From: a bacterium
Lineage (GTDB): Bacteria > CLD3 > SB21
Length of the DNA: 64,000 nt
Direction of reading: 5' to 3'
NCBI GenBank assembly: GCA_008933615.1
Contig: WBUR01000023.1
Coordinates: 1 to 64,000 of the forward strand
How positions within the stretch are numbered: position 1 is the stretch's first letter; every line of letters starts with the position of its first letter. Shown here piece by piece: positions 1 to 8,009 of the stretch. The translations under genes and the position numbers were made by a program. The notes beneath the pieces were generated by a model. That model was given only the letters and a program-made list of their open reading frames with translations, had not been told where the DNA came from and made no database searches.

Positions 1-2
1 AA

Positions 3-110
3 TACAAATTAGAGTGGAATCAACCCAATCCTGAGCTTACACCTATGGGGAGTCAGTTTCTAAAATTTATAGAAGAGCCTGTTGAAAATTTGAGTGGCAC
101 TGAAAAATAA
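3..110 (+). CDS. C-terminal tail of an unknown protein (partial)
   Basis: An open frame enters from the left edge and ends at TAA 108-110, giving 35 residues. The visible tail is hydrophilic and Pro/Glu-rich and carries no recognisable motif. It lies 40 bp before the first HEPN-like gene on the same strand, so it could be the first member of the same operon, but the part that would identify it is outside the window. That this frame is coding is inferred only from its being open and co-directional with its neighbours. Confidence 0.35.
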   Translation, partial: YKLEWNQPNPELTPMGSQFLKFIEEPVENLSGTEK

Positions 111-150
111 TAGGGCAATAGATTACCATTAGACTGATTCAGAGGTAAAT

Positions 151-732
151 ATGAGGCAGATAGATGGTGTTTATTTTTCACCGACGATAAGATTCGGTAG
201 TATAGATTTTGAAGAGAGATCGTCTCTTATTCCTGCGGTTCGAGATAGAATCTATGGATACTATTTAGACCCTGTAAAGGTCTTGATAGAACGGGAAATG
301 GGGTTTGCTGCGGGTGTTTTACTCATAAGTGCGATAGATGGGATAGCTGAAATGATGTTAAACGACTCGAAGAGTGCAGATCGTCTGATACCGTGGCTAA
401 GCAAATATGTCAACGAGTTCAGCCAAGCAGACACTGACAGGCCTGGGAGGAAATATGCCAATACTTTTAACGATTTTTTTCGACATAAGTTGATTCATAA
501 TTCTAGGATAGCAGAAGGTGGACAATTTTCGTTACTTATTGATGACATAATGACAATTAAGGACAAAACGATGATCGTGAATCCTTTTCTGTTATTAGCT
601 AAAACTTGCCAGATATTTGATTCCTTTTGTGAGGAGCTACGTAACACTTCAACCAAGAAGTTTGAACTTCTTTCTAAACGCTGTTTGAAGAATTTCAAAA
701 AGGAAATCGAATTGGACATGAGCTGGCAATGA
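151..732 (+). CDS. HEPN-like small protein A (hypothetical)
   Basis: A 193-residue soluble, probably all-helical protein with no signal peptide. Start ATG 151 follows AGAGG at 141-145. Residues 108-117 contain the motif FFRHKLIHN, i.e. R111-x4-H116 with a polar residue directly after the Arg; this is the catalytic signature of HEPN RNase/toxin domains. The downstream gene at 760 encodes a similarly arranged protein: a helical N-terminal half, an FFR-x-x-x-IH motif, then an (I/V)-x-NP block followed by a helix. The two look like diverged tandem duplicates. Known of the family: HEPN proteins act as RNases in toxin-antitoxin, abortive infection and CRISPR effectors. Assigning RNase activity here is inference, because the motif is short and the overall fold was not tested. 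The genomic setting (large NACHT-like ATPase downstream) favours a defence role. Confidence 0.6.
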   Translation: MRQIDGVYFSPTIRFGSIDFEERSSLIPAVRDRIYGYYLDPVKVLIEREMGFAAGVLLISAIDGIAEMMLNDSKSADRLIPWLSKYVNEFSQADTDRPGRKYANTFNDFFRHKLIHNSRIAEGGQFSLLIDDIMTIKDKTMIVNPFLLLAKTCQIFDSFCEELRNTSTKKFELLSKRCLKNFKKEIELDMSWQ

Positions 733-759
733 CTGTTGGCCGAAAGGAGCAAAGTAAAT

Positions 760-1392
760 ATGATAGTGCCCGATGAAACGATTTTTGGAGCCAATGATAT
801 AGGGGAAGGTATTACTTACGGTCAGGTAAGACGTATACTTGACGATAAGGAACGGATTCATTTTCTAAGATTGCGACTCAATACATTTTTCATTAATCAA
901 ACTCAGCCACTTCAAATATCAAAGTCAGCGTTTCCATTGACCCTAATGACCTGTGTGGGAATTGAAACGTTAGGTGAAATATTCATACAGGAGGACAAAC
1001 ACGATACGTCGTTTCAGTTTGTGGAAATAATCAAGAAAGTGCATCAAAAATTTGGGAGACCAATGTCTAAGGACTTTGATAAGAAATTAACTGAAATCTG
1101 GAAACAAAAAGACCTATCCAATATAGACTGCTACGGAAAAGTTCTGTATAGATTTTTTCGCAATACTATGATTCATGGCTATCAAGCAAAAGGTGTCTTC
1201 TTATCTTACGAGGATTTGAATGAAATCAATATTGACAAATCCAGCGGATTTATCATAATGAATCCCGATTGGTTTTGGAATCAATTTAAAATTGCCTACG
1301 ACAGTCTCTTTTTAGAAGTTGAAAATGCGCAGCCAAACAACCCGCTGAGGATAAATTGTCTGAAATATATTAGTGAATTTTTGTTGGAGTAA
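760..1392 (+). CDS. HEPN-like small protein B (hypothetical, paralogue of A)
   Basis: A 210-residue protein. I choose ATG 760 because AAAGGAG at 743-749 sits at correct spacing; the in-frame TTG at 736 lies upstream of that ribosome-binding site. It begins 27 bp after protein A stops. The motif FFRNTMIHG places R134-N135-x3-H139, matching the RNxxxH form of the HEPN active site more closely than protein A does. Around it are the same landmarks as in A: a helical stretch ending in a GIE-x-LGEIF segment, and an IMNP block after the motif. Two HEPN paralogues encoded side by side could form a heterodimer, since HEPN active sites are normally composite across a dimer (family knowledge; the heterodimer here is inference). 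No antitoxin-like DNA-binding gene is adjacent. Confidence 0.6.
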   Translation: MIVPDETIFGANDIGEGITYGQVRRILDDKERIHFLRLRLNTFFINQTQPLQISKSAFPLTLMTCVGIETLGEIFIQEDKHDTSFQFVEIIKKVHQKFGRPMSKDFDKKLTEIWKQKDLSNIDCYGKVLYRFFRNTMIHGYQAKGVFLSYEDLNEINIDKSSGFIIMNPDWFWNQFKIAYDSLFLEVENAQPNNPLRINCLKYISEFLLE

Positions 1393-1395
1393 GTC

Positions 1396-1830
1396 CAGTT
1401 CCAAAGAAACCCAAAGACTATTGTAACCCAAAGGACGCCTGAAGAAGGAACGGAGATTAGGTCAACAAAACTTCCGCAGGATATTGCGAAGATTTGCATG
1501 GAAAAATGGTTATTTAAAGAAATTGAGTTACTGAATCCGAAAGTGATTATTTCATTCGGAGAAGAATTGTACCAACTTCTCAAGGGTTATGTTGTTGAGC
1601 CGCTTCTGGCACCAGACAAACTTTCTGAGACAAAGGATAAGTCAAAGATCGACGCTGAACTTAAATGTGCAGAGGATGGCCCATTCAAGATAAAGTTAGG
1701 CTCCAATGTTATGGATTATTATCCATTACGGCATCCCGGCAGTTCAAAGAGTTTGTCGGCTTCTGACCAGAGGCAGAAAGCGTATCAGAAGTCGAGGGCG
1801 AGGGTGATTGATGAAATGAGGTACTTTTGA
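1396..1830 (+). pseudogene. uracil-DNA-glycosylase-superfamily remnant, N-terminally truncated
   Basis: An ATG at 1498 gives a 110-residue product that resembles the C-terminal half of family-4-type/UdgX-like uracil-DNA glycosylases: a helix ending in LNPKVIISFGEE, then a YPLRHPG segment like the family's conserved HPS/HPG motif near the C-terminus. The same frame is open upstream from the stop of the preceding gene at 1392 and reads a plausible family segment (KLPQDIAKIC, about 1468-1497), but no start codon and no room for the N-terminal catalytic motif or Fe-S cysteines exist. A neighbouring frame at 1395-1442 reads a second short plausible piece before a stop. I read this as a gene damaged by deletion and frameshift; an expressed 110-residue fragment from ATG 1498 cannot be excluded. 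Confidence 0.5.
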
Positions 1831-1891
1831 TTGACTGCGCATTCGTATGCCGAAAACCAAAATGTTTCCAAAATCTTCTAGGAGTAAAATC

Positions 1892-4800
1892 GTGAAGCAC
1901 ATTTATCCATGGAAACGACTCTTTTATAGAAGGGAAGATGATTTCAATTTAAGTGATGACGGGTTTCTTGCCGACCATGAATATTTTCAACCTTATGGCA
2001 CGACCTTCGACGAAATTGCTAAAGGACGGAATTGCCTCGTGGTGTTGGGAGAATCTGGAATTGGAAAAACATATGTGTTTGAAGAGGAGTTCTCAAAGCT
2101 GAAAAAGGAATCGAGTCTTCGATTTGATTTGGGGCAATACGGAGACGAGAGTCGATTCGTCAATGAAATATTCAACAATGAAACCATAAGATCTTGGCGA
2201 ACTAACAAAGAAGACTTGTACTTGTTCTTTGATAGCCTAGATGAAGCTCCAATGGGGGTTGAACGAATATCAAAGCTGTTAGAATCACAACTAAGAATCC
2301 TTTCGGCACACTTCAATCGATTGTATGTGAGGATAAGTTGTCGCCCGTCTGTTTGGCCGCACTTTCTGGAAACCAATTTGTCGAATATGTGGATACAATC
2401 TCAAACTGTATACAAATTAGCGCCACTGACGAAATCAAATATTAAGACGGCGGCTGATTTGTGCGGCTGTGATGCCGAGTTATTCTTGAAAGAAATTGAA
2501 GAGAAAGAACTTGCTCCATTCGCAATCAAGCCTCTTACCCTTAATTTAATGCTAAAACTCTTTCATAGGGATCATTTACTTCCTGCAAAGGCAAGACTAT
2601 TCTACGAAGGCTGCTTAGAACTTTGTACGGAACGGCAGGATCGATCACAAAGGCCTGTCCTCTCACCAGAACAAAAACTAAGAATTGCCGAAAGAATTGC
2701 ATGTTTAAGTTTATTCTGTAATAAGGCTATAATTTCAAAAGAGAGATCAATTATTGGAGGCGAGGTGATGGCCATTGCAGATTTGTCTGGAAGTACTGAG
2801 ACGGTGAAAGAGAATACACTTAATGTTACTGAGGCCGATATTATTGAGACGTTGAGTACAGGCTTATTCTCAACTCGTTCAGAGAATAGTATTTGCTGGG
2901 CTCATCGAGCGTATTCAGAATATCTTGCTGCTTCGTATCTGATTGAGTATAAACTGGAGACCAATCAAATTATAGGCTTAGTCTCACACTCGCTTGACCA
3001 GTCCATAAGAATTGTCCCGCAACTTTATGAAGTAGTGGCGTGGCTTGCCGGTTACGATAGTGGAGTATTTGATTGGATTCTCACGACAAAGCCCGACTTA
3101 TTGCTTGATTGTGATTCTGCTGCGATTCCTGAGGAAAAGAAAAAAGAACTTGTTGATCGGATCTTATTATTGCGGGAGTCGCAGAAAAAGTATCAATTCG
3201 AAAAAACCAGATACAAAAAGTTGGCTAACAAGTTCCTGACTGAGTCATTATCCAATTTCATAGATAACATTAATTGTAGTGATTCATCCAGATTGACCGC
3301 GCTTGACATTGCTGGTGAATGCTACGAACAGGGTATTCAGAAGAACGTATTGCAACTAGCACTAAATAAAGAAGAAGGCCACCATATACGGGTCAGTGCA
3401 CTGTACTGTCTGGCCAAAATTGCAAATAATGAAACAAGAGCGGCGCTTGCGACTCTGTTGGATGACGAAGACCCAACTGACTCCGATGATCAAATAAAAG
3501 GCTGTTTACTAAAGATCTTATGGCCAACTGTCATTTCGACGGAAAAACTATTTAACAAACTGACACCGCCAAAAATTCAATCGTTTCTTGGGTCGTATCA
3601 ATATTTTATGAACTACGAATTGCCATCAAAGCTAAGCAAAAAGGACATCGAAGTTGCACTAAACTGGTTAGGACGTCAATTACAACAGAAGGAATTGTCA
3701 ATGGATTTTCATTTTGAACGTCTAATTGATGAAATTGTTAAAGTGGCATGGAATAATTTAACCTCAGATACTGTAGATCCTCTAGTAGATGTTTTGGTTA
3801 CTGGGTGGCAGAACCATTACAGACTATTTCCTCAAGAACGAGATAGGAAGTTCTTTGCGGGTGATAGGACCAAACGTCAAATGTTCATCAAAGCACTGAT
3901 AGTCAGACAAGACTTCTCAAACGAGTTGCATATATTTCAAGCGGATATATTTTCATCTTATGAAGATTCAAGCTGGTTGTTACAACAGGCCATTGGAAAT
4001 GATGATCCAGACATGAAGAAGAAATGGATTAGTGCGCTAGTGGCTTTGGGAGCATGGGATAATGAGGTTTGGCGAAGTGCCGTATTAGACGCATGTGAAG
4101 TGATGCCCGAAATGAGAATTTTACATATATGGTATGTTGGTCCAGTAGATGTCAACTCTGAACTGGCGACATGTATGAGAGAATCTGAAAACAGGAGAAT
4201 GAAAATCACAAATCAGAAGGTACCTTTCCCGATACAAAGGGTCGAACGTGAATTGAAGTTGTTTGAACAAGGAGATATGGACGCGTGGTGGAGGTTAACA
4301 AATGAATTGTCAGTCAAGAATAATTTCTACGATCATGCTGCATGGGCTATTACAAAAATGCAAGGTTGGGCTGAAGCAGATAAACATTTGCGGTCAAGGC
4401 TTATTCTTGCGGCGAAAAAGTACGTTCTAAATGCTGACCCGCAAACAAACACTTGGATTGGGCAGGGCAAGTTCGTATTTCCAGCGCTAGGCGGTTACCG
4501 AGCCTTACAGTTACTGCATGATTATGATACTGAATTTATAGAAAATTTATCACGTGAAACATGGTCTAAATGGGCAGGAACGATACTGACATTTCCTATG
4601 TCGAGTGGAACTATAGAAGACGATAATGCGGCTCAGAGCCTTGTGCAAGTTGCCTATAAGAAGGCTCCCGAAGAAATGATAAAGTGCACTCTGCTCATCA
4701 TCGACTATGAAAACCAGAGACTCGATCATCTCTTTATTCTGAGAAGATTCATGCATTGTTGGGATGAATTTCTAACCAATGAGATGAGTAACAAGTTAAA

Positions 4801-5998
4801 ACAAAATGACCTTGCTCCTAACCCATTGGGTTGCTTGCTTGAGACACTTCTGCAATTCAACAATCAAGATGTGATAGAATATGCAAAAAGCTTGGTTCTA
4901 AAATACAAATCAGCCTTAGAAGAAGAAAAGACGAAGGCTATTGTTGCGGCATCGCTACTGGCAATCCATACAGAAAATGGTAGTTGGCAGTTTTTATGGC
5001 CCATTATAAATGAAAATAGTGAATTTGGTAAGCAGTGCATTCGGGCGATCGTTAATCGAAATGATCGGAGCGACTTCGGAGAGCGCCTTATTGCACCTGG
5101 CATGAGTGAAAGGGAGTTAGCTGACTTATACATTTGGCTAGTGAAGCAGTTTCCATACTCTGAAGATACGAATAGAGAGGGGAGTGGGTTTGTCACAGAT
5201 CGTGAACGTGTAGAAAGATTCAGAGATTCACTTCCAGAAAGGCTAAGGAAGAAAGGAACAAAAACGTCTATTTCTGAAATTAAACGAATAGTCAATGAGT
5301 TTCCAACGATGATTTGGTTAAACCGCATCTTGGTTGATGCAGAAGAACAAACAATACTGAAAAGCTGGAAACCACCAACCCCGGCTGAGGTGTTCGTTTT
5401 AGTACGAAATAATCGGAGCCGATTAATTCGCAGTGGCGATGATTTGATTAATGTTGTAATTGAATCGTTAAGCGGATTAGATAGCGACCTACAGGGTGAG
5501 CTACCGACTGTACGCTATTTGTGGAATGAGTGCGGTGGGAATATTTACAGACCAAAACCGGAAGCTGATCTATCGACGTTTGTCGCAATACATCTGAAAA
5601 GAGATTTGTTGGCACAAGGTGTTATCATCAATCGTGAAGTCGAAATTCGTCAAGGCGAAAAAACGGATATTCACATTGATCTTGTCAGCAAGGACAAACA
5701 GCACACGCACTTTCATTTAATTATCGAAGTAAAGGGATGTTGGAACAAAGAAGTTAAAAGCGCAATGAAAACGCAATTGGCAGACAGATATCTTCAGCAC
5801 AATCAATCTCCATATGGAATATACCTGGTAGGATGGTACGAGTGTCAGAAATGGGATGCTAATGATTATAAGAAAACAGCCACTCCGGATATGAGTCTCA
5901 AAGAAGCTCGACAGTATTTCGAAAATCAGGCCAAGGCCGTATCAATAGAGACAGGCCTAACTATCGGTTCTTTTGTACTGAACTGTGGGTTAAAGTAG
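1892..5998 (+). CDS. giant NACHT-like STAND NTPase with C-terminal PD-(D/E)xK nuclease motif
   Basis: About 1368 residues from GTG 1892, which has AGGAG at 1880-1884 with 7-nt spacing; ATG 1847 is in frame but has no visible ribosome-binding site. Numbering is from the GTG. Walker A is GESGIGKT (53-60) and Walker B is LYLFFDSLDE (109-118), the DxxDE form typical of NACHT. An Arg-containing ISCRPS strand follows, then AHRAYSEYLAASYL, the HRxxxEYxAA signature at the end of NACHT modules. Residues about 400-1240 are long, helical and repeat-like, probably HEAT/ARM-like sensor repeats. The C-terminus has D1263, then E1279-V-K1281 (IIEVKG), the core of a PD-(D/E)xK nuclease, followed by a Gln/Tyr-rich helix. 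Antiviral STAND proteins usually carry the nuclease at the N-terminus, so this order is unusual. Defence function is inference from architecture and the HEPN-like neighbours. Confidence 0.7.
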   Translation: MKHIYPWKRLFYRREDDFNLSDDGFLADHEYFQPYGTTFDEIAKGRNCLVVLGESGIGKTYVFEEEFSKLKKESSLRFDLGQYGDESRFVNEIFNNETIRSWRTNKEDLYLFFDSLDEAPMGVERISKLLESQLRILSAHFNRLYVRISCRPSVWPHFLETNLSNMWIQSQTVYKLAPLTKSNIKTAADLCGCDAELFLKEIEEKELAPFAIKPLTLNLMLKLFHRDHLLPAKARLFYEGCLELCTERQDRSQRPVLSPEQKLRIAERIACLSLFCNKAIISKERSIIGGEVMAIADLSGSTETVKENTLNVTEADIIETLSTGLFSTRSENSICWAHRAYSEYLAASYLIEYKLETNQIIGLVSHSLDQSIRIVPQLYEVVAWLAGYDSGVFDWILTTKPDLLLDCDSAAIPEEKKKELVDRILLLRESQKKYQFEKTRYKKLANKFLTESLSNFIDNINCSDSSRLTALDIAGECYEQGIQKNVLQLALNKEEGHHIRVSALYCLAKIANNETRAALATLLDDEDPTDSDDQIKGCLLKILWPTVISTEKLFNKLTPPKIQSFLGSYQYFMNYELPSKLSKKDIEVALNWLGRQLQQKELSMDFHFERLIDEIVKVAWNNLTSDTVDPLVDVLVTGWQNHYRLFPQERDRKFFAGDRTKRQMFIKALIVRQDFSNELHIFQADIFSSYEDSSWLLQQAIGNDDPDMKKKWISALVALGAWDNEVWRSAVLDACEVMPEMRILHIWYVGPVDVNSELATCMRESENRRMKITNQKVPFPIQRVERELKLFEQGDMDAWWRLTNELSVKNNFYDHAAWAITKMQGWAEADKHLRSRLILAAKKYVLNADPQTNTWIGQGKFVFPALGGYRALQLLHDYDTEFIENLSRETWSKWAGTILTFPMSSGTIEDDNAAQSLVQVAYKKAPEEMIKCTLLIIDYENQRLDHLFILRRFMHCWDEFLTNEMSNKLKQNDLAPNPLGCLLETLLQFNNQDVIEYAKSLVLKYKSALEEEKTKAIVAASLLAIHTENGSWQFLWPIINENSEFGKQCIRAIVNRNDRSDFGERLIAPGMSERELADLYIWLVKQFPYSEDTNREGSGFVTDRERVERFRDSLPERLRKKGTKTSISEIKRIVNEFPTMIWLNRILVDAEEQTILKSWKPPTPAEVFVLVRNNRSRLIRSGDDLINVVIESLSGLDSDLQGELPTVRYLWNECGGNIYRPKPEADLSTFVAIHLKRDLLAQGVIINREVEIRQGEKTDIHIDLVSKDKQHTHFHLIIEVKGCWNKEVKSAMKTQLADRYLQHNQSPYGIYLVGWYECQKWDANDYKKTATPDMSLKEARQYFENQAKAVSIETGLTIGSFVLNCGLK

Positions 5999-6360
5999 TG
6001 GCAATTGAGTTTCGGGAAATTTGAATAGTCGAATACTTCAATATTCCTAAACATAATGCTGTGCACATGAGAAATGAGCAAGAAATCATACCCGTTATCT
6101 GAGCCTTTTCACTTTTCCATGCCCTTTTTTTAGTGCCGGTAATATGGAGCGCAAATTCTGAACGAAATCAGCTTGGTATTGGTAAACAAAGATGTCGGTA
6201 TGGTTTTGTTTGTTCTAGACACAGGGTCGATTGGTTCTGCGAGTCTTTGTCTATCGAAATTGCTAATTCATAGGGTTTACTTGTCTTTCCACGTTGCAAT
6301 CAATCCGAAGTGAAACCGATCAAATCGAAGTGATTTCTTATTATCGAAAGAGGAGGTAAT
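5999..6360 (+). other. gene-poor spacer between the NTPase gene and the SOS region
   Basis: 362 bp with no open frame of useful length, no tRNA-like cloverleaf and no strong intrinsic terminator that I can see. A run of Ts at about 6125-6131 has no convincing stem before it. The ribosome-binding site of the next small gene lies at the end. This is probably the right boundary of the accessory block. Confidence 0.4.
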
Positions 6361-6525
6361 ATGCTAAGCATTGAATATTGCAAATCAATACTGAATAAGA
6401 GCGGAAAAGATTACACTGATGAAGAGACGGAGAGGATTAGACGGGTTCTTTATGTGATGGCAAACTTAGAGTATACGTTAAGGAAGAAGGAACTTTCAAT
6501 GACGTCAGAAAGAAAACCACAATAG
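6361..6525 (+). CDS. small conserved-type protein, 54 aa (hypothetical)
   Basis: ATG 6361 is preceded by a very strong ribosome-binding site, AGGAGGT at 6351-6357, and the frame runs to TAG 6523-6525. The sequence starts MLSIEYCKSILN, has a YTDEETERIRRVLY segment and then ANLEY, a pattern seen in short helical proteins of unknown function. The small protein at 12971 follows the same plan (start, REILSQ, then YSDEEIEAGLEFL), so the two are probable paralogues placed either side of the lexA-dnaE cassette. The function is unknown. The strength of the translation start is the best evidence that this is a real gene. Confidence 0.6.
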   Translation: MLSIEYCKSILNKSGKDYTDEETERIRRVLYVMANLEYTLRKKELSMTSERKPQ

Positions 6526-6587
6526 AGGCTGCGTGACTAAATTCTGGCATTATGAGCAGCGTGTATGTTCTTCTGCTCCCATTTCAG

Positions 6588-7292
6588 CTACAAACCCAAT
6601 TCCGAATAATCAAATTCCTCGATCAGATGTTCCGCGTTATTCCTGACATTATTGACGGCAGGATTGGCGTAATAATGTATGATCTGCTCTTCCGAAATAG
6701 GGTTCAGGAACGGAGTAATATCCTCGTATGTTTTTCGTTCCGGGTCGAGCCAGGGCCGTTCGTTAACGGCCTCAAGCATGACCGGCATGCGGTTGTGATA
6801 TTTGGCAACAGTCTTATTTGGCTGAGTGGTAAGTATCGTACATGACACAATGGGATTTTGTCCTTCTTTTTTCCACACATCATAAAGTCCCGCGAAAGAG
6901 AATACGGATTTATCCTTCATCATAAACCTTACCGGTCGTTTTTCTTTACCTACCTTCTCAAATTCATAAAAACTGTCCGCAACTATGAGGCATCTCCGTT
7001 TTGGGATCAGGTTCTTGTAAGACGCTTTCGTGTGTATTTCTTCGCTGCGGGCATTGATCGTACTGAAACCGAATTTTTTCGGATCGGGCGCCCATGATGG
7101 AACGAGGCCCCATTTCATCAGCTTCATTTTCAGTTTATCGTTCTCCTGAACGATCACCTGTACCATGTGGGTAGGGGCGACATTGTAGTTGGGCCGGAAA
7201 TTCTCAATGAGTTCTTTCATCTCTTCATTCGCCAGATCGAATTTTTCCTGGATGAGTCGCAAATTAGTCGTTTGAGTATAACGTCCGCACAT
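6588..7292 (-). CDS. SRAP/HMCES-like abasic-site processing protein (YedK family)
   Basis: A 234-residue SOS-response-associated peptidase (SRAP) family protein. It starts MCGRY, so removal of Met1 exposes Cys2, the residue that cross-links to abasic sites in single-stranded DNA in YedK/HMCES. Other expected active-site residues are present: N80 in INARSE, E110 in FYEF, and H166 in YHNRMP. The length matches the family (about 220-240). ATG 7292 has AGGAGG just upstream on the minus strand. It is transcribed divergently from lexA across a 140-bp gap that contains the palindromic operator, so co-regulation by LexA is likely but inferred. Role: shielding abasic lesions during replication, which fits the translesion polymerases next door. 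Confidence 0.93.
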   Translation of the reverse strand: MCGRYTQTTNLRLIQEKFDLANEEMKELIENFRPNYNVAPTHMVQVIVQENDKLKMKLMKWGLVPSWAPDPKKFGFSTINARSEEIHTKASYKNLIPKRRCLIVADSFYEFEKVGKEKRPVRFMMKDKSVFSFAGLYDVWKKEGQNPIVSCTILTTQPNKTVAKYHNRMPVMLEAVNERPWLDPERKTYEDITPFLNPISEEQIIHYYANPAVNNVRNNAEHLIEEFDYSELGL

Positions 7293-7363
7293 GAAACCTC
7301 CTTGTTTTTAAATAAGCTAATGTGAGGATGATGAAAAATCAATTCAAATTTTGATAAAAAAAC

Positions 7364-7392
7364 TTGACTACCATACATTTGTATGGTATATT
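7364..7392 (+). promoter_or_regulatory. lexA promoter
   Basis: A -35 hexamer TTGACT (7364-7369) and a -10 TATATT (7387-7392) are separated by exactly 17 bp, a close match to the sigma-70 consensus. The start of transcription would fall near 7399, about 35 nt before lexA ATG 7433. The entire spacer is occupied by the palindrome described separately, so a bound repressor would block RNA polymerase. Confidence 0.8.
7369..7388. promoter_or_regulatory. candidate LexA operator (SOS box)
   Basis: TACCATACA-TT-TGTATGGTA is a perfect 9-2-9 inverted repeat filling the spacer of the lexA promoter. LexA genes are autoregulated in most bacteria, and LexA operators are lineage-specific. This sequence differs from the E. 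coli (CTGT-N8-ACAG) and Bacillus (CGAAC-N4-GTTCG) boxes. No second copy was noticed elsewhere in the window, so its status as the LexA box rests on position and symmetry. Confidence 0.75.
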
Positions 7393-7432
7393 GTATTCGT
7401 CAAACCCGTAATCCAAAAGAGAGACGGTAAAA

Positions 7433-7999
7433 ATGGAGTATCTCACGAAAAAACAAGAGGGTATTTACAATTATATCCTCCAATGCCTGAGAACAAACGG
7501 ATTTCCGCCTACCATAAGGGAGATCGCCGATCATTTTTCAGTATCCATCGGTACTATTCAGGATCATATTTCCGCAATTGAAGGAAAAGGATATTTGAAA
7601 ATAAAACCGAACACAGCCAGGGGATTTGAGCCAATATCAAGGGGAATACCGGTGTATGGTAAGGTCGCAGCCGGGAAGCCGATCTTTGCGATTGAAAATA
7701 TCGAAGGTTACGTGCAGGACAGTTATAAAAAGGCCGAGGGTGTCTTTGCTGTGACCGTGACCGGAGACAGCATGATCGAGGCCGGGATCATAGAAGAAGA
7801 TGTTCTGATCGTGCATAAACAGGAAACTGCCGAAGATAAAGACATCGTGATCGCATTACTGGGCGACGAAGTGACTGTGAAACGATTTAGAAAAAAAAGG
7901 GGAAAAGTTCTTCTGGAAGCGGCCAATCCGAAATACGAACCTATCGATAGAGAATTTACCATCATTGGAAAAGTGATCGAATCACGCAGAAAATATTAA
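7433..7999 (+). CDS. lexA: LexA SOS repressor
   Basis: 188 residues. The N-terminal winged helix (about 1-65) reads FPPTIREIADHFSVSIGTIQ, a LexA-type DNA-reading region whose recognition helix diverges from E. coli, consistent with a non-standard operator. The self-cleavage site is A80-G81 (VAAGKP), the nucleophile is S113 in GDSM and the general-base lysine is K150 in VTVKRF, so the protein should respond to RecA filaments. The length is slightly shorter than E. coli LexA (202). It heads an apparent operon: a 10-bp gap to the 132-aa gene, which overlaps the Y-family polymerase start. Autoregulation through the palindrome at 7369-7388 is likely. Confidence 0.95.
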   Translation: MEYLTKKQEGIYNYILQCLRTNGFPPTIREIADHFSVSIGTIQDHISAIEGKGYLKIKPNTARGFEPISRGIPVYGKVAAGKPIFAIENIEGYVQDSYKKAEGVFAVTVTGDSMIEAGIIEEDVLIVHKQETAEDKDIVIALLGDEVTVKRFRKKRGKVLLEAANPKYEPIDREFTIIGKVIESRRKY

Positions 8000-8009
8000 A
8001 GGAAGTGGA

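Noticed and set aside
5999-6360. Possible retron or small RNA in the spacer after the NTPase gene
   Set aside because: No reverse transcriptase gene is adjacent and no paired inverted repeats typical of msr-msd were found.
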